Shown piece by piece: positions 1 to 6,988 of a stretch of 9,384 bases of DNA. The notes beneath the pieces were generated by a model, which worked only from the letters and a program-made list of their open reading frames with translations, made no database searches and was not told the origin of the DNA. Position 1 is the first letter of the stretch; the number at the start of each line of letters is the position of its first letter. Source of the stretch: an uncultured Caulobacteraceae bacterium (lineage in GTDB: Bacteria > Pseudomonadota > Alphaproteobacteria > Caulobacterales > TH1-2); assembly GCA_937967425.1 (NCBI GenBank), contig CALBST010000175.1, positions 1 through 9,384 of the forward strand, given 5' to 3'. A program made the position numbers and the translations under genes.

Positions 1-47
1 GGCATTTGCCCCTAGCGCCAAGCAAAACGCGGCATTGTTGCGTTGCG

Positions 48-90
48 AAAACGGGCGCAGGGAACCCGCGCACTCCCCTAGTGGGGGCGC
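48..90 (-). terminator. Weak terminator-like hairpins at the lon 3' end
   Basis: Two competing stem-loops overlap the end of lon. One has arms GCGC+CCCC (68-71 and 75-78) and GGGG+GCGC (83-90), with a 3-base bulge and a TAGT loop; it contains the lon stop codon (78-80). The other is a 4-bp CGGG/CCCG stem (52-55 with 65-68) followed in the transcript by four Us (48-51). Neither is a textbook intrinsic terminator. The assignment follows from position and shape only. Confidence 0.3.
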
Positions 91-2480
91 ACGCCCTCGC
101 CACCGTCCCCACCGCCTTCGGCGCGGCGGGTCTCGGCTAGCTCGTCCTCTTCGGACCATTCGATCGGCGTCAGCGGACGCGTGAGCGCGCGCTTCAGCAC
201 TTCATCGACAGTCGAGACAGGGACGATTTCGAGGCCGGCTTTCACGTTATCCGGGATGTCTGCGAGATCCTTCTCGTTGTCCTTGGGGATCAGTACCGTC
301 TTCACGCCGCCACGCAGCGCCGCGAGAAGCTTCTCCTTCAGACCGCCGATCGGCAGCACCCGGCCGCGCAACGTGATCTCGCCGGTCATGGCGATATCTT
401 TGCGGATCGGGTTTTGCGTCAGCACCGAGACGATCGCCGTCGCCATCGCCACACCGGCCGATGGGCCGTCCTTCGGCGTCGCGCCTTCCGGAACGTGGAC
501 GTGGATGTCGCGTGACCGGAACACGGGCGGCTTCACACCGAACGCGATCGAGCGTGAGCGCACATAAGACGACGCAGCCGAGATCGACTCTTTCATCACG
601 TCACGCAGATTGCCGGTCACAGTCATGGCGCCTTTGCCCGGCATCGCCACCGCTTCAATCGTCAGCAAATCGCCGCCGACTTCAGTCCAAGCAAGGCCCG
701 TCACCACACCGATCTGATCGTCAACGTCGGTTTCGCCGAAACGATATTTCCAGACGCCGGCGTAATCTGGCAGGTTCTTGGCGGTGATATCGACCTTTGT
801 CGCCTTCTTCTGCTCAAGCTCGCGCACTGCCTTGCGGGCCAAATTGCCGATCTCGCGTTCGAGCGAACGGACACCGGCTTCGCGCGTGTAACGGCGGATC
901 AGGTCGCGCAGCGCGTCCTCCGAGACGCTGAACTCGTTCTTCTTGAGGCCATTGTTCTCGTACTGCTTCGGCAGCAGGTGGCGCTTGGCGATCTCAAGCT
1001 TTTCATCCTCGGTGTAGCCAGGGATACGAATGATCTCCATGCGGTCCAACAACGGCTGCGGCATGTTCAAGCTGTTGGCCGTGGTGATGAAGAGCACGTC
1101 GGAGAGATCGTAGTCCACCTCGAGATAGTGGTCATTGAATGAGGAGTTCTGCTCCGGGTCCAACACTTCGAGCAACGCCGCCGCCGGATCGCCGCGATAA
1201 TCGGCGCCAAGCTTGTCGATTTCGTCGAGCAGGAAGAGCGGGTTGGCGCTCTTGGCCTTCTTCATCGACTGAATGACGCGGCCCGGCATCGAGCCGATAT
1301 AGGTGCGGCGGTGACCGCGGATTTCCGCTTCATCTCGCACGCCGCCGAGCGACATGCGCACGAAATCGCGTCCAGTGGCCTTCGCAATCGAACGCCCGAG
1401 CGAAGTCTTGCCGACGCCCGGAGGGCCGACGAGGCAGAGGATCGGGCCGCGCAGCTTATTCGTGCGCGCCTGCACCGCGAGATATTCGAGGATGCGGTCT
1501 TTGACCTTGTCGAGGCCATAGTGGTCCTCGTCGAGCACCGCTTGCGCGGCGTCGATGTCCTTTTTGACCTTCTTCTTGTTGCCCCAGGGCAGCGAGAGCA
1601 GCCAATCGAGATAATTCCGCACAACCGTCGATTCCGCCGACATCGGCGACATCTGGCGGAGCTTCTTCATCTCCGCTTCGGCCTTGGTCTTGGCCTCTTT
1701 CGACAGCTTCGTATTCTTGATGCGGTTTTCGAGTTCGGCGATGTCTTCACGGCCTTCGTCGCCGTCACCCAGCTCGCGCTGGATCGCCTTCATCTGCTCG
1801 TTCAAATAATACTCGCGCTGCGTTTTCTCCATTTGACGCTTCACGCGATTGCGGATCTTCCGCTCGACCTGCAGCATCCCGACTTCGCCTTCGATCAGCG
1901 TCAGGATGCGCTCAAGACGTTGCGGCACGTCGGCGAGCTCAAGTAGCGCCTGCTTGTCCGGAATCTTGATGCTGAGATGGGCGGCGACGCTATCAGCCAA
2001 ACGCGACGGCTCGGCGATCTGGCTGACGGATTGCTGCACTTCCGGCTGCGCCTTGCGCGAGAGCTTCGTGTAATTGTCCCACTGATCGACAACGGCTCGC
2101 GCCACTGCGCGCGCCTCGGCCGTATCGGCGTTCTCGTCCGGCAGCTCCTCTGCTTCCGCTTCGAAGTAGCTGTCGTTCTCATGGAACTTCGTGATTTTCG
2201 CGCGGTAGGCGCCTTCGACCAGCACGCGCACGGTGCCGTCCGGCAGCTTCAGCAGTTGCACGACCGTGGCGACGGTGCCCACGGTGAAGATACGATCCGC
2301 GCTCGGCTCATCCTCGGACGCGTCCATCTGCGCGGCGAGGAGGATCTGCTTGTCCTTGCGCATCACCTCGTCGAGCGCGCGCACCGATTTCTCGCGGCCC
2401 ACAAACAGCGGCGCCGCCATCTTCGGATACACGACGATGTCGCGAAGCGGCAGGACGGGGAAAACACGGCTCTCGGCCAT
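78..2480 (-). CDS. lon: Lon protease, ATP-dependent (LonA type)
   Basis: ATP-dependent serine protease that unfolds and degrades misfolded and short-lived regulatory proteins as a cytosolic hexamer. The 800 residues match the usual LonA length. In order they show: an N-terminal substrate-binding LAN domain (about 6-200, opening FPVLPLRDIVVYP), a charged coiled-coil region (about 200-290), an AAA+ module with Walker A GPPGVGKT (352-359), Walker B FLLDEIDK (416-423) and a TTAN sensor-1 segment (466-469), and a C-terminal peptidase domain. The catalytic dyad is Ser674 in KDGPSAG and Lys717 in GGLKEK; the 43-residue spacing equals that of E. coli Ser679/Lys722. The tail after about 775 is acidic and glycine-rich and probably disordered. 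The ATG has a good ribosome site 6 bases upstream. The gene has its own upstream spacer with a heat-shock-like promoter, so it is probably transcribed alone. In Caulobacter, Lon removes CcrM, DnaA and SciP (family knowledge). Confidence 0.98.
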   Translation of the reverse strand: MAESRVFPVLPLRDIVVYPKMAAPLFVGREKSVRALDEVMRKDKQILLAAQMDASEDEPSADRIFTVGTVATVVQLLKLPDGTVRVLVEGAYRAKITKFHENDSYFEAEAEELPDENADTAEARAVARAVVDQWDNYTKLSRKAQPEVQQSVSQIAEPSRLADSVAAHLSIKIPDKQALLELADVPQRLERILTLIEGEVGMLQVERKIRNRVKRQMEKTQREYYLNEQMKAIQRELGDGDEGREDIAELENRIKNTKLSKEAKTKAEAEMKKLRQMSPMSAESTVVRNYLDWLLSLPWGNKKKVKKDIDAAQAVLDEDHYGLDKVKDRILEYLAVQARTNKLRGPILCLVGPPGVGKTSLGRSIAKATGRDFVRMSLGGVRDEAEIRGHRRTYIGSMPGRVIQSMKKAKSANPLFLLDEIDKLGADYRGDPAAALLEVLDPEQNSSFNDHYLEVDYDLSDVLFITTANSLNMPQPLLDRMEIIRIPGYTEDEKLEIAKRHLLPKQYENNGLKKNEFSVSEDALRDLIRRYTREAGVRSLEREIGNLARKAVRELEQKKATKVDITAKNLPDYAGVWKYRFGETDVDDQIGVVTGLAWTEVGGDLLTIEAVAMPGKGAMTVTGNLRDVMKESISAASSYVRSRSIAFGVKPPVFRSRDIHVHVPEGATPKDGPSAGVAMATAIVSVLTQNPIRKDIAMTGEITLRGRVLPIGGLKEKLLAALRGGVKTVLIPKDNEKDLADIPDNVKAGLEIVPVSTVDEVLKRALTRPLTPIEWSEEDELAETRRAEGGGDGGEGVRPH

Positions 2481-2486
2481 TTAGTG

Positions 2487-2491
2487 CTCCT
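2487..2491 (-). promoter_or_regulatory. lon ribosome binding site
   Basis: AGGAG on the minus strand, within AAAGGAGC, 6 bases upstream of the lon ATG. It is the strongest Shine-Dalgarno match in the window and fixes the lon start at 2480. Confidence 0.85.
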
Positions 2492-2545
2492 TTGCCTGAC
2501 GCCGCGTCTCAAAGAAGCCCGCAGTGTCCCGGCATTAACGGATGA

Positions 2546-2576
2546 AAATGTGGAAGCGTTCGGGGGCCGCTTCAAG
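2546..2576 (-). promoter_or_regulatory. Candidate sigma-32 (RpoH) heat-shock promoter of lon
   Basis: On the minus strand CTTGAAG (2570-2576) is followed, after 16 bases, by CCACATTT (2546-2553). Against the E. coli sigma-32 consensus CTTGAAA-N11-16-CCCCATNT this is 6 of 7 and 7 of 8 matches with permitted spacing. The match to the alphaproteobacterial form (CTTG-N17/18-CYTATNT) is weaker. Transcription would start near 2538, giving a leader of roughly 58 bases. lon is a classic RpoH target, which supports the reading, but no transcript data can be seen here. Confidence 0.5.
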
Positions 2577-2680
2577 TGTTGGCCAGACACGTCCATGTGG
2601 AACGCCGGAGGCCCGAAGGTTCCGCCCGCATTCCAGCGTGGATTGCGGCCGATTCTTCCTAACGTTCAGTTGGGATTCAT

Positions 2681-2717
2681 GTTGCGCAAACGGCCCAAAT
2701 TCGACGTTCCGCGCAAC
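2681..2717 (-). terminator. Inverted repeat just after the serine hydrolase gene
   Basis: Perfect 7-bp arms GTTGCGC (2681-2687) and GCGCAAC (2711-2717) begin 11 bases past the hydrolase stop codon. An inner AACG/CGTT pair (2689-2692 with 2705-2708) could extend the stem to about 11 bp around a 12-base loop. No U-run follows in either direction, so it may be an atypical terminator or an mRNA 3'-end stabilising hairpin. Confidence 0.35.
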
Positions 2718-2728
2718 GATACATGGGA

Positions 2729-4264
2729 TCAGGGCGCCTCAGCTTCAATGCGCGCCAAAACTTCCGCCGCGTTAGTATTGCCTGGGTCCAGTTCAAGGCT
2801 GCGGCGATAGCTTTGGATGCCCTGCTCCCGCTGGCCAGTCGCCAACTGAGCCTCGCCGAGGGCGTCATGGGCGTAGGCGTTGTCCGGATAATAGCGGGCG
2901 TTTTCTGAGAATACGCGCAGGGCGTCCTCGAACCGGCGCTGTTCCAGCAACATGTAGCCCCAGCCGTTGAGGTCGCCTGGGCCGAAGAATCGCGGCGGTT
3001 GGCTTTCGCGCAAGGCTCGATACTCGCTCAGCCCGCGCTCAATGCCGCGCTGGCTGGCAATAAGTTTCGCCACCACGACGGGCGAGACTGCCCGCTGCGT
3101 GTAGACACTCCACTGCCAATGCACAGCCACGGCGTTCATGAGCGCGGGCATGATCTCTAGACCGTTGTCGGAATTGGTGAGGATCACGATCCCATCGCCG
3201 GTCTCGGAATTCATCCGCATGCTGGCGCGGTACCCTTGTGTGCCGCCATTGTGCCAGAACATCCCGTTGTCGTCGCCAAGCATCCAGCCGAGCGCAGAGG
3301 ACTCGCGCTCCTCCGTCAGCATCCGCACCGCCATGTGCTGCGAGAGCACGCGCGCAGACACTCCACGCCACGCACGCGCCATTTCGATCGCGACCTGTGC
3401 GAGATCCGTTGGCGTCGTCCACAAACCCGCCGCCGCCATTTCTGGATGAATGCGCCAGCGCCCTTCCACCACGCCGCCGCCAAAGGTGTGACCACTCGCG
3501 GCATCGCGCACAAACCGCGCCGGCAATGGCTGCTCGTACGTGCTGTTGCGCATACTCAACGGCGCAAGAATCCGCCTGCGCATTAAGTCCGGAAATGCCT
3601 CGCCGGTCCGCTCGGTGAGAACCAGCTGCACGATCGTATAAGCCGGGCCGCTATAAGCCATCGTTGTTCCCGGCGTCGCCAAGACCCGCGCGGCCTCCGA
3701 GTTCGCGGGCGGCGCTCCATCAAGAATCTGTTGAATTGTTGGGAGTTCCGCGTGGGGCGCGTAGCCCTCAAAGCCGCCCGGCGTGATCCCAGAGGTGTGT
3801 GACACGAGGCGGCGCAGCGTGACGCGCTCTTGTGTTGTGAACTCGCTGTTGGGGACTCGCCAACTCGTCAGCGCATCGTTGATGTCGCCATCGAGCGAGA
3901 GCTGACCGCGCTCAACCATTTGTAGCGCAGCCATCGCGGTGAGCGGCTTGGCGATTGAGCCCGCCTGTAGCACGGTGTTCGCACTCATCGGTGTTCGCGT
4001 GGCGGCATCGGCCACGCCGAACCCGTGCGCCCACACCACTTCATAATCGTCGATCACCGCAACGCTTACGCCCGGAACGGCCAGCGCTTCCATCCACTGG
4101 GTCAGCGTCAAACGGAGCGGCACTTCGCCGGCCAGCGAAATCTCCGGCATCGTGTGTTCGATTGCAGCGAGATGAATGTCGCCGTCATCAGCCGGTGCAT
4201 CAGCTGTTGCGCAGCCAGCGAGCATAAAGAGCGAAAGTAGAACCGTTCGGACGCGGATAAACAT
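2729..4264 (-). CDS. Serine hydrolase lipoprotein (beta-lactamase family) with C-terminal TPRs
   Basis: Member of the class C beta-lactamase / penicillin-binding-like hydrolase superfamily (Pfam Beta-lactamase, PF00144); substrate unknown. The 511 residues start with a lipoprotein signal, lipobox LAGC with Cys18, so the mature protein should be lipid-anchored outside the cytoplasm. Catalytic motifs: S103-I-A-K106 (SxxK nucleophile and base), Y204-S-G (usually YSN, but YSG is common in this superfamily), and H338-N-G replacing KTG; HTSG at 156-159 is typical. The hydrolase domain ends near 385. From about 432 come two TPR-like helical repeats, the second containing LELDPGN, suggesting a protein partner. 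Only this ATG fits the signal peptide: a stop codon lies in frame just upstream (4289-4291). There is no proper ribosome site, because the clpX terminator hairpin touches the start codon. It could be an esterase, peptidase or cell-wall enzyme; resistance activity should not be assumed. Confidence 0.88.
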   Translation of the reverse strand: MFIRVRTVLLSLFMLAGCATADAPADDGDIHLAAIEHTMPEISLAGEVPLRLTLTQWMEALAVPGVSVAVIDDYEVVWAHGFGVADAATRTPMSANTVLQAGSIAKPLTAMAALQMVERGQLSLDGDINDALTSWRVPNSEFTTQERVTLRRLVSHTSGITPGGFEGYAPHAELPTIQQILDGAPPANSEAARVLATPGTTMAYSGPAYTIVQLVLTERTGEAFPDLMRRRILAPLSMRNSTYEQPLPARFVRDAASGHTFGGGVVEGRWRIHPEMAAAGLWTTPTDLAQVAIEMARAWRGVSARVLSQHMAVRMLTEERESSALGWMLGDDNGMFWHNGGTQGYRASMRMNSETGDGIVILTNSDNGLEIMPALMNAVAVHWQWSVYTQRAVSPVVVAKLIASQRGIERGLSEYRALRESQPPRFFGPGDLNGWGYMLLEQRRFEDALRVFSENARYYPDNAYAHDALGEAQLATGQREQGIQSYRRSLELDPGNTNAAEVLARIEAEAP

Positions 4265-4290
4265 AGCCCCCGGCCTATCGGCCGGGGGCT
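4265..4290 (-). terminator. Intrinsic terminator of clpX
   Basis: A perfect 11-bp G+C-rich stem (4265-4275 with 4280-4290) with a 4-base loop starts 27 bases after the clpX stop. On the minus strand it is followed by ATGTTTATCC, a partial U-tract. The ATG in that tract is the start codon of the next gene, so the hairpin also forms the whole immediate leader of the serine hydrolase. Confidence 0.8.
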
Positions 4291-4317
4291 ACGGGTTCAA
4301 GCCTAGGATCTTTACAT

Positions 4318-5586
4318 CTAGCCGGCAGCGCCGGCGCCGTCGCGACGCTCGGAGTAGATTTGCAGCGGCTTGGCGCGGCCTTCGACGACATCGGCCGAAA
4401 CAACCACTTCTTCCACACCGCGCATCGACGGCAGTTCGAACATCGTATCGAGCAGAATGCTCTCGAGGATCGAACGCAGACCGCGCGCGCCAGTCTTGCG
4501 CTGGATCGCCTTCTTCGCAATCGCGCTGAGCGCTTCGTTCGGGAACGAGAGCTTCACGTTCTCCATCTCGAACATGCGCTGATACTGCTTCACCAGCGCG
4601 TTCTTCGGCTCGGTGAGAATGGTGATCAGAGCCGGCTCATCGAGGTCTTCGAGCGTCGCCAGCACCGGCAGACGGCCGACGAATTCCGGGATCAAGCCGA
4701 ACTTGAGCAAATCATCCGGCTCGATCTGGCGGAGAATTTCGCCCGTGCGGCGATCTTCTTCATCGCGCACCGTCGCGCCGAAGCCGATCGATGTGCCCTT
4801 GCCACGTTGGCTGATGATCTTGTCGAGGCCCGCGAAAGCGCCGCCGCAGATGAACAGGATGTTCGTCGTATCGACTTGCAGGAACTCTTGCTGCGGATGC
4901 TTGCGGCCGCCTTGCGGAGGCACCGAGGCAACCGTGCCTTCCATGATCTTCAACAGCGCTTGTTGCACGCCTTCGCCCGACACGTCGCGTGTGATCGAAG
5001 GGTTGTCAGACTTGCGCGAAATCTTATCAACTTCGTCGATGTACACGATGCCGCGTTGCGCGCGCTCGACGTTATAGTCGGCAGCCTGTAGCAGCTTCAG
5101 AATGATGTTTTCGACGTCTTCACCGACATAACCGGCTTCAGTGAGCGTCGTCGCGTCGGCCATCGTGAACGGCACGTCGATGATGCGCGCCAGTGTTTGC
5201 GCCAACAGCGTCTTGCCGCAGCCCGTCGGCCCGATCAGCAGGATGTTGGATTTCGCCAGCTCGACATCGCTATTCTTCGAGGCGTGGTTCAGGCGCTTGT
5301 AGTGGTTGTGCACGGCGACAGAGAGCACGCGCTTGGCGTGATCTTGGCCCACGACGTAGTCGTCGAGCACGCCCTTGATCTCCTTCGGAGACGGGACGCC
5401 TTCCTTCGACTTCACCAGCGAGGTTTTGTGCTCCTCACGGATGATGTCCATGCAGAGTTCGACGCACTCGTCGCAGATGAACACGGTCGGACCCGCGATC
5501 AGCTTGCGCACCTCGTGCTGGCTCTTGCCGCAGAACGAGCAATAGAGAGTGTTCTTGGACTCTCCGCTGGTCGTGGCTTTGCTCAT
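4318..5586 (-). CDS. clpX: ClpX, ATP-dependent unfoldase subunit of ClpXP
   Basis: Hexameric AAA+ unfoldase that recognises tagged substrates and threads them into ClpP. The 422-residue form has an N-terminal C4 zinc-binding domain (Cys16, Cys19, Cys38, Cys41), Walker A GPTGCGKT (119-126), Walker [11 protein letters not shown] (180-189), an RKH pore loop (228-230), the IGF loop that docks into ClpP (267-269), an arginine-finger candidate Arg305 in EFVGR, and sensor-2 Arg368 in GARGLR. Length and residue spacing match the family closely. An ATG further out (5664) would add 26 residues that do not look like ClpX. The chosen ATG has AAGGA 6 bases upstream and gives the normal N-terminus. Its partner clpP lies about 1.4 kb upstream, separated by a secreted-protein gene and a terminator, so the two are probably transcribed separately. 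In Caulobacter ClpXP is essential and degrades CtrA (family knowledge). Confidence 0.98.
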   Translation of the reverse strand: MSKATTSGESKNTLYCSFCGKSQHEVRKLIAGPTVFICDECVELCMDIIREEHKTSLVKSKEGVPSPKEIKGVLDDYVVGQDHAKRVLSVAVHNHYKRLNHASKNSDVELAKSNILLIGPTGCGKTLLAQTLARIIDVPFTMADATTLTEAGYVGEDVENIILKLLQAADYNVERAQRGIVYIDEVDKISRKSDNPSITRDVSGEGVQQALLKIMEGTVASVPPQGGRKHPQQEFLQVDTTNILFICGGAFAGLDKIISQRGKGTSIGFGATVRDEEDRRTGEILRQIEPDDLLKFGLIPEFVGRLPVLATLEDLDEPALITILTEPKNALVKQYQRMFEMENVKLSFPNEALSAIAKKAIQRKTGARGLRSILESILLDTMFELPSMRGVEEVVVSADVVEGRAKPLQIYSERRDGAGAAG

Positions 5587-5592
5587 ACGCGA

Positions 5593-5597
5593 TCCTT
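5593..5597 (-). promoter_or_regulatory. clpX ribosome binding site
   Basis: AAGGA on the minus strand, 6 bases before the ATG at 5586. It decides the start: it supports the 422-residue ClpX over the 448-residue reading from 5664. Confidence 0.8.
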
Positions 5598-5674
5598 CAA
5601 GGGGCCTTCTGGGACCAAATATATAAGGACTGAAAGCGGCGGGCTCATGGCCCCCCGAAAGCACCCCTCATAAC

Positions 5675-5701
5675 AGATGGTTGACCACGATCCCTTTCAA
5701 A
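5675..5701 (-). promoter_or_regulatory. Possible clpX promoter, sigma-32-like boxes
   Basis: On the minus strand TTTGAAA (5695-5701) and AACCATCT (5675-5682) are 12 bases apart: 6 of 7 and 6 of 8 matches to the E. coli sigma-32 consensus. Transcription would begin near 5668 with a leader of about 80 bases. A separate vegetative-type box, TATGAT within TTGCTATGATCG, lies about 45 bases further upstream and could be another start. As I recall, Caulobacter clpX has several promoters that fall after heat shock, so the sigma-32 reading is uncertain. Confidence 0.3.
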
Positions 5702-5827
5702 AACGTTGCACCGCCCGGCCGCCCCGGCCGGTGAATACGATCATAGCAAGGTTGGGGCCGCAAGCCGCGGTTGCCGCAGCGTTAACTGCATCCGCCTCGC
5801 TGGAATGCCCCGAAAACGGCCTCAGCT

Positions 5828-5839
5828 GGGGGTACCCCC
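5828..5839. repeat. 12-base perfect palindrome, G5-TA-C5
   Basis: GGGGGTACCCCC reads the same on both strands and lies about 240 bases upstream of the clpX start, between the unknown gene's 3' end and the clpX promoter region. It could be an operator-like site or part of a hairpin, but G/C runs of this sort also occur by chance in G+C-rich DNA. Confidence 0.4.
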
Positions 5840-5972
5840 CGGATTTATGCCCAGATGGCCCGCGTTGACCGTCTAATCAACCCGTGTCGCGGCTGCCATA
5901 GAACCGGGGGACCGCCTCACCCCTGGAACGCCCATGTCGGCGCCGCTTCCGCCACAGGAATAGTCTTCGTAA

Positions 5973-6881
5973 TTAATTGCCTTCTGAGGCGTTCGCGGGA
6001 TCGAGGGCCTGAACCATCCGTTCAGCAATGTCGCGGCGCTGCCAGAGATCCGTTGGGGCTGTGCGGCGGGCGTTATAAAGGCCGTCAAGATACGCCTCGT
6101 CCCATTCCGTCATCGCCGCGGGGACAGGCCCGCCGGAGTCACGCGCCGCGAAGAGATTGAGAATGCTAGGCGTGCCCGTGGTTTCCCCTTGCGGATCCAG
6201 CTGCGCGAGCGAGACCATCGCCAGATAGTCGGACAGCGCTTGGAAGGTGACACCGTGGGCCTGGCGCGCATCGACGATAATCAAGACACGCAGGAAATCT
6301 TGGCGCGTGGCGCGGCGTAAACGACCTGGCTGCTGCGTCGTACGCATCACAATTGAGCCAGATGTGTCACCCGCCATGGCCTGGCCATCGCTTGAGACTG
6401 TTTGATTGACGTGCCACCAGCGCACGGGCGCGCTTGAGGTCGTGAACTCTTCGAGAGGCCCACGGCCAAGCGTATTGACGCCGTTGGTGGAGTAGAACGC
6501 GACGAGCGTGCGATACTCGTCGACGATGCCCTCTGCGAGCACGCTCGCGTCGGGCGTCACAAAGATCAGGATATTGGCGCGGCAGCCCGGGCCTTCCGTT
6601 CGCAGGCCGACCTGATGCGCCCGCTGCGCGATGCGGTCGGCCATGTATTGCATCTGATGTTGCGGCAGGCCGGCGACGAGCGGGCAAATGGTGCGATCCC
6701 AGCGCGCCATTTGCTGTTCGCTGCCAGGAGCTTCTGCCACTTCACCCACGAACGAGCGCACCATTTCTTGCAGGCGCTCGCCGACGACGACGATATCGGG
6801 CTCGCTCTGGCTGTCCTGAGCTATTGCGGACGCTGGCGCCCAGACCGCCAATGCAGCTGCCGCGATGAAACGTCGAAGCAT
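5973..6881 (-). CDS. Secreted protein of unknown function, two-cysteine family
   Basis: I cannot assign a function. The 302 residues start with a clear Sec signal peptide (MLRRFIAAAALAVWAPASA, cleavage likely after AIA at 21), so it should be periplasmic or outer-membrane associated. The mature part begins with IVVVGERL (30-37), which resembles the IVVTGxR stretch after the signal peptide of many TonB-dependent receptors of this class. It has only two cysteines, Cys66 in WDRTICP and Cys100 in GCRANI, probably a disulfide, plus an RWWH motif (154-157). I have an impression of similar proteins in Sphingomonadales and Caulobacterales, which a search must confirm. No enzyme motif is seen. The ATG at 6881 is preceded by GAGGG at 5 bases; one at 6893 adds four residues and is less well placed. 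The clpP terminator ends about 22 bases before this start. Confidence 0.85.
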   Translation of the reverse strand: MLRRFIAAAALAVWAPASAIAQDSQSEPDIVVVGERLQEMVRSFVGEVAEAPGSEQQMARWDRTICPLVAGLPQHQMQYMADRIAQRAHQVGLRTEGPGCRANILIFVTPDASVLAEGIVDEYRTLVAFYSTNGVNTLGRGPLEEFTTSSAPVRWWHVNQTVSSDGQAMAGDTSGSIVMRTTQQPGRLRRATRQDFLRVLIIVDARQAHGVTFQALSDYLAMVSLAQLDPQGETTGTPSILNLFAARDSGGPVPAAMTEWDEAYLDGLYNARRTAPTDLWQRRDIAERMVQALDPANASEGN

Positions 6882-6903
6882 GGCTACCCTCATACAAACT
6901 GAA

Positions 6904-6929
6904 CCCGCGCCAACTTGCGTCGGCGCGGG
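6904..6929 (-). terminator. Intrinsic terminator of clpP
   Basis: An 11-bp stem (6904-6914 with 6919-6929, one G-U pair) closes on a GCAA tetraloop, a stable GNRA type. It is followed in the transcript by TTCAGTTTGT. It lies 59 bases after the clpP stop. The stem, loop and U-rich tail fit a rho-independent terminator, and clpP is likely monocistronic. As I recall, Caulobacter clpP is also monocistronic with a terminator after it. Confidence 0.8.
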
Positions 6930-6988
6930 ATCGAATGCCAGTTACCTTTGTTGATAATCGATAAAAAGGCCGTGACGCGCGACGAGCG

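Larger units (their letters stand above)
5587..5972. other. Spacer between the secreted-protein gene and clpX
   Basis: No convincing gene is seen in this 386-base gap. It holds the clpX ribosome site and candidate promoter boxes, a 12-base perfect palindrome (5828-5839), a 6-bp CCGGCC/GGCCGG hairpin (5715-5720 with 5726-5731), and a weak CCaGGGG/CCCCcGG stem near 5904-5926 that might end the upstream gene. The open frames of 63 and about 100 codons on the plus strand lack ribosome sites and recognisable protein features. Confidence 0.6.

Noticed and set aside
1977..2810. 277-codon plus-strand open frame across the lon 5' end and its spacer
   Set aside because: Antisense to lon for most of its length, no ribosome site, no recognisable protein features.
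2729..4264. Reading the serine hydrolase as an antibiotic-resistance beta-lactamase
   Set aside because: The lipoprotein anchor, YSG and HNG motifs and TPR tail fit the broad esterase/peptidase-like branch; nothing indicates resistance activity.
4360..5091. 243-codon plus-strand open frame opposite clpX
   Set aside because: Antisense shadow of clpX; composition is typical of reverse-strand frames.
5587..5664. 26-residue N-terminal extension of ClpX
   Set aside because: The extension does not resemble ClpX, and the inner ATG has a good ribosome site and yields the normal zinc-finger spacing.
5587..5972. CtrA-type TTAA-N7-TTAA sites in the clpX spacer
   Set aside because: Single TTAA words are present, but no pair with the required spacing was found.
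5677..6160. Two short plus-strand frames (63 and 101 codons) in and beyond the spacer upstream of clpX
   Set aside because: No ribosome site and no signal or domain features. The second runs into the antisense of the unknown gene. Considered chance frames.
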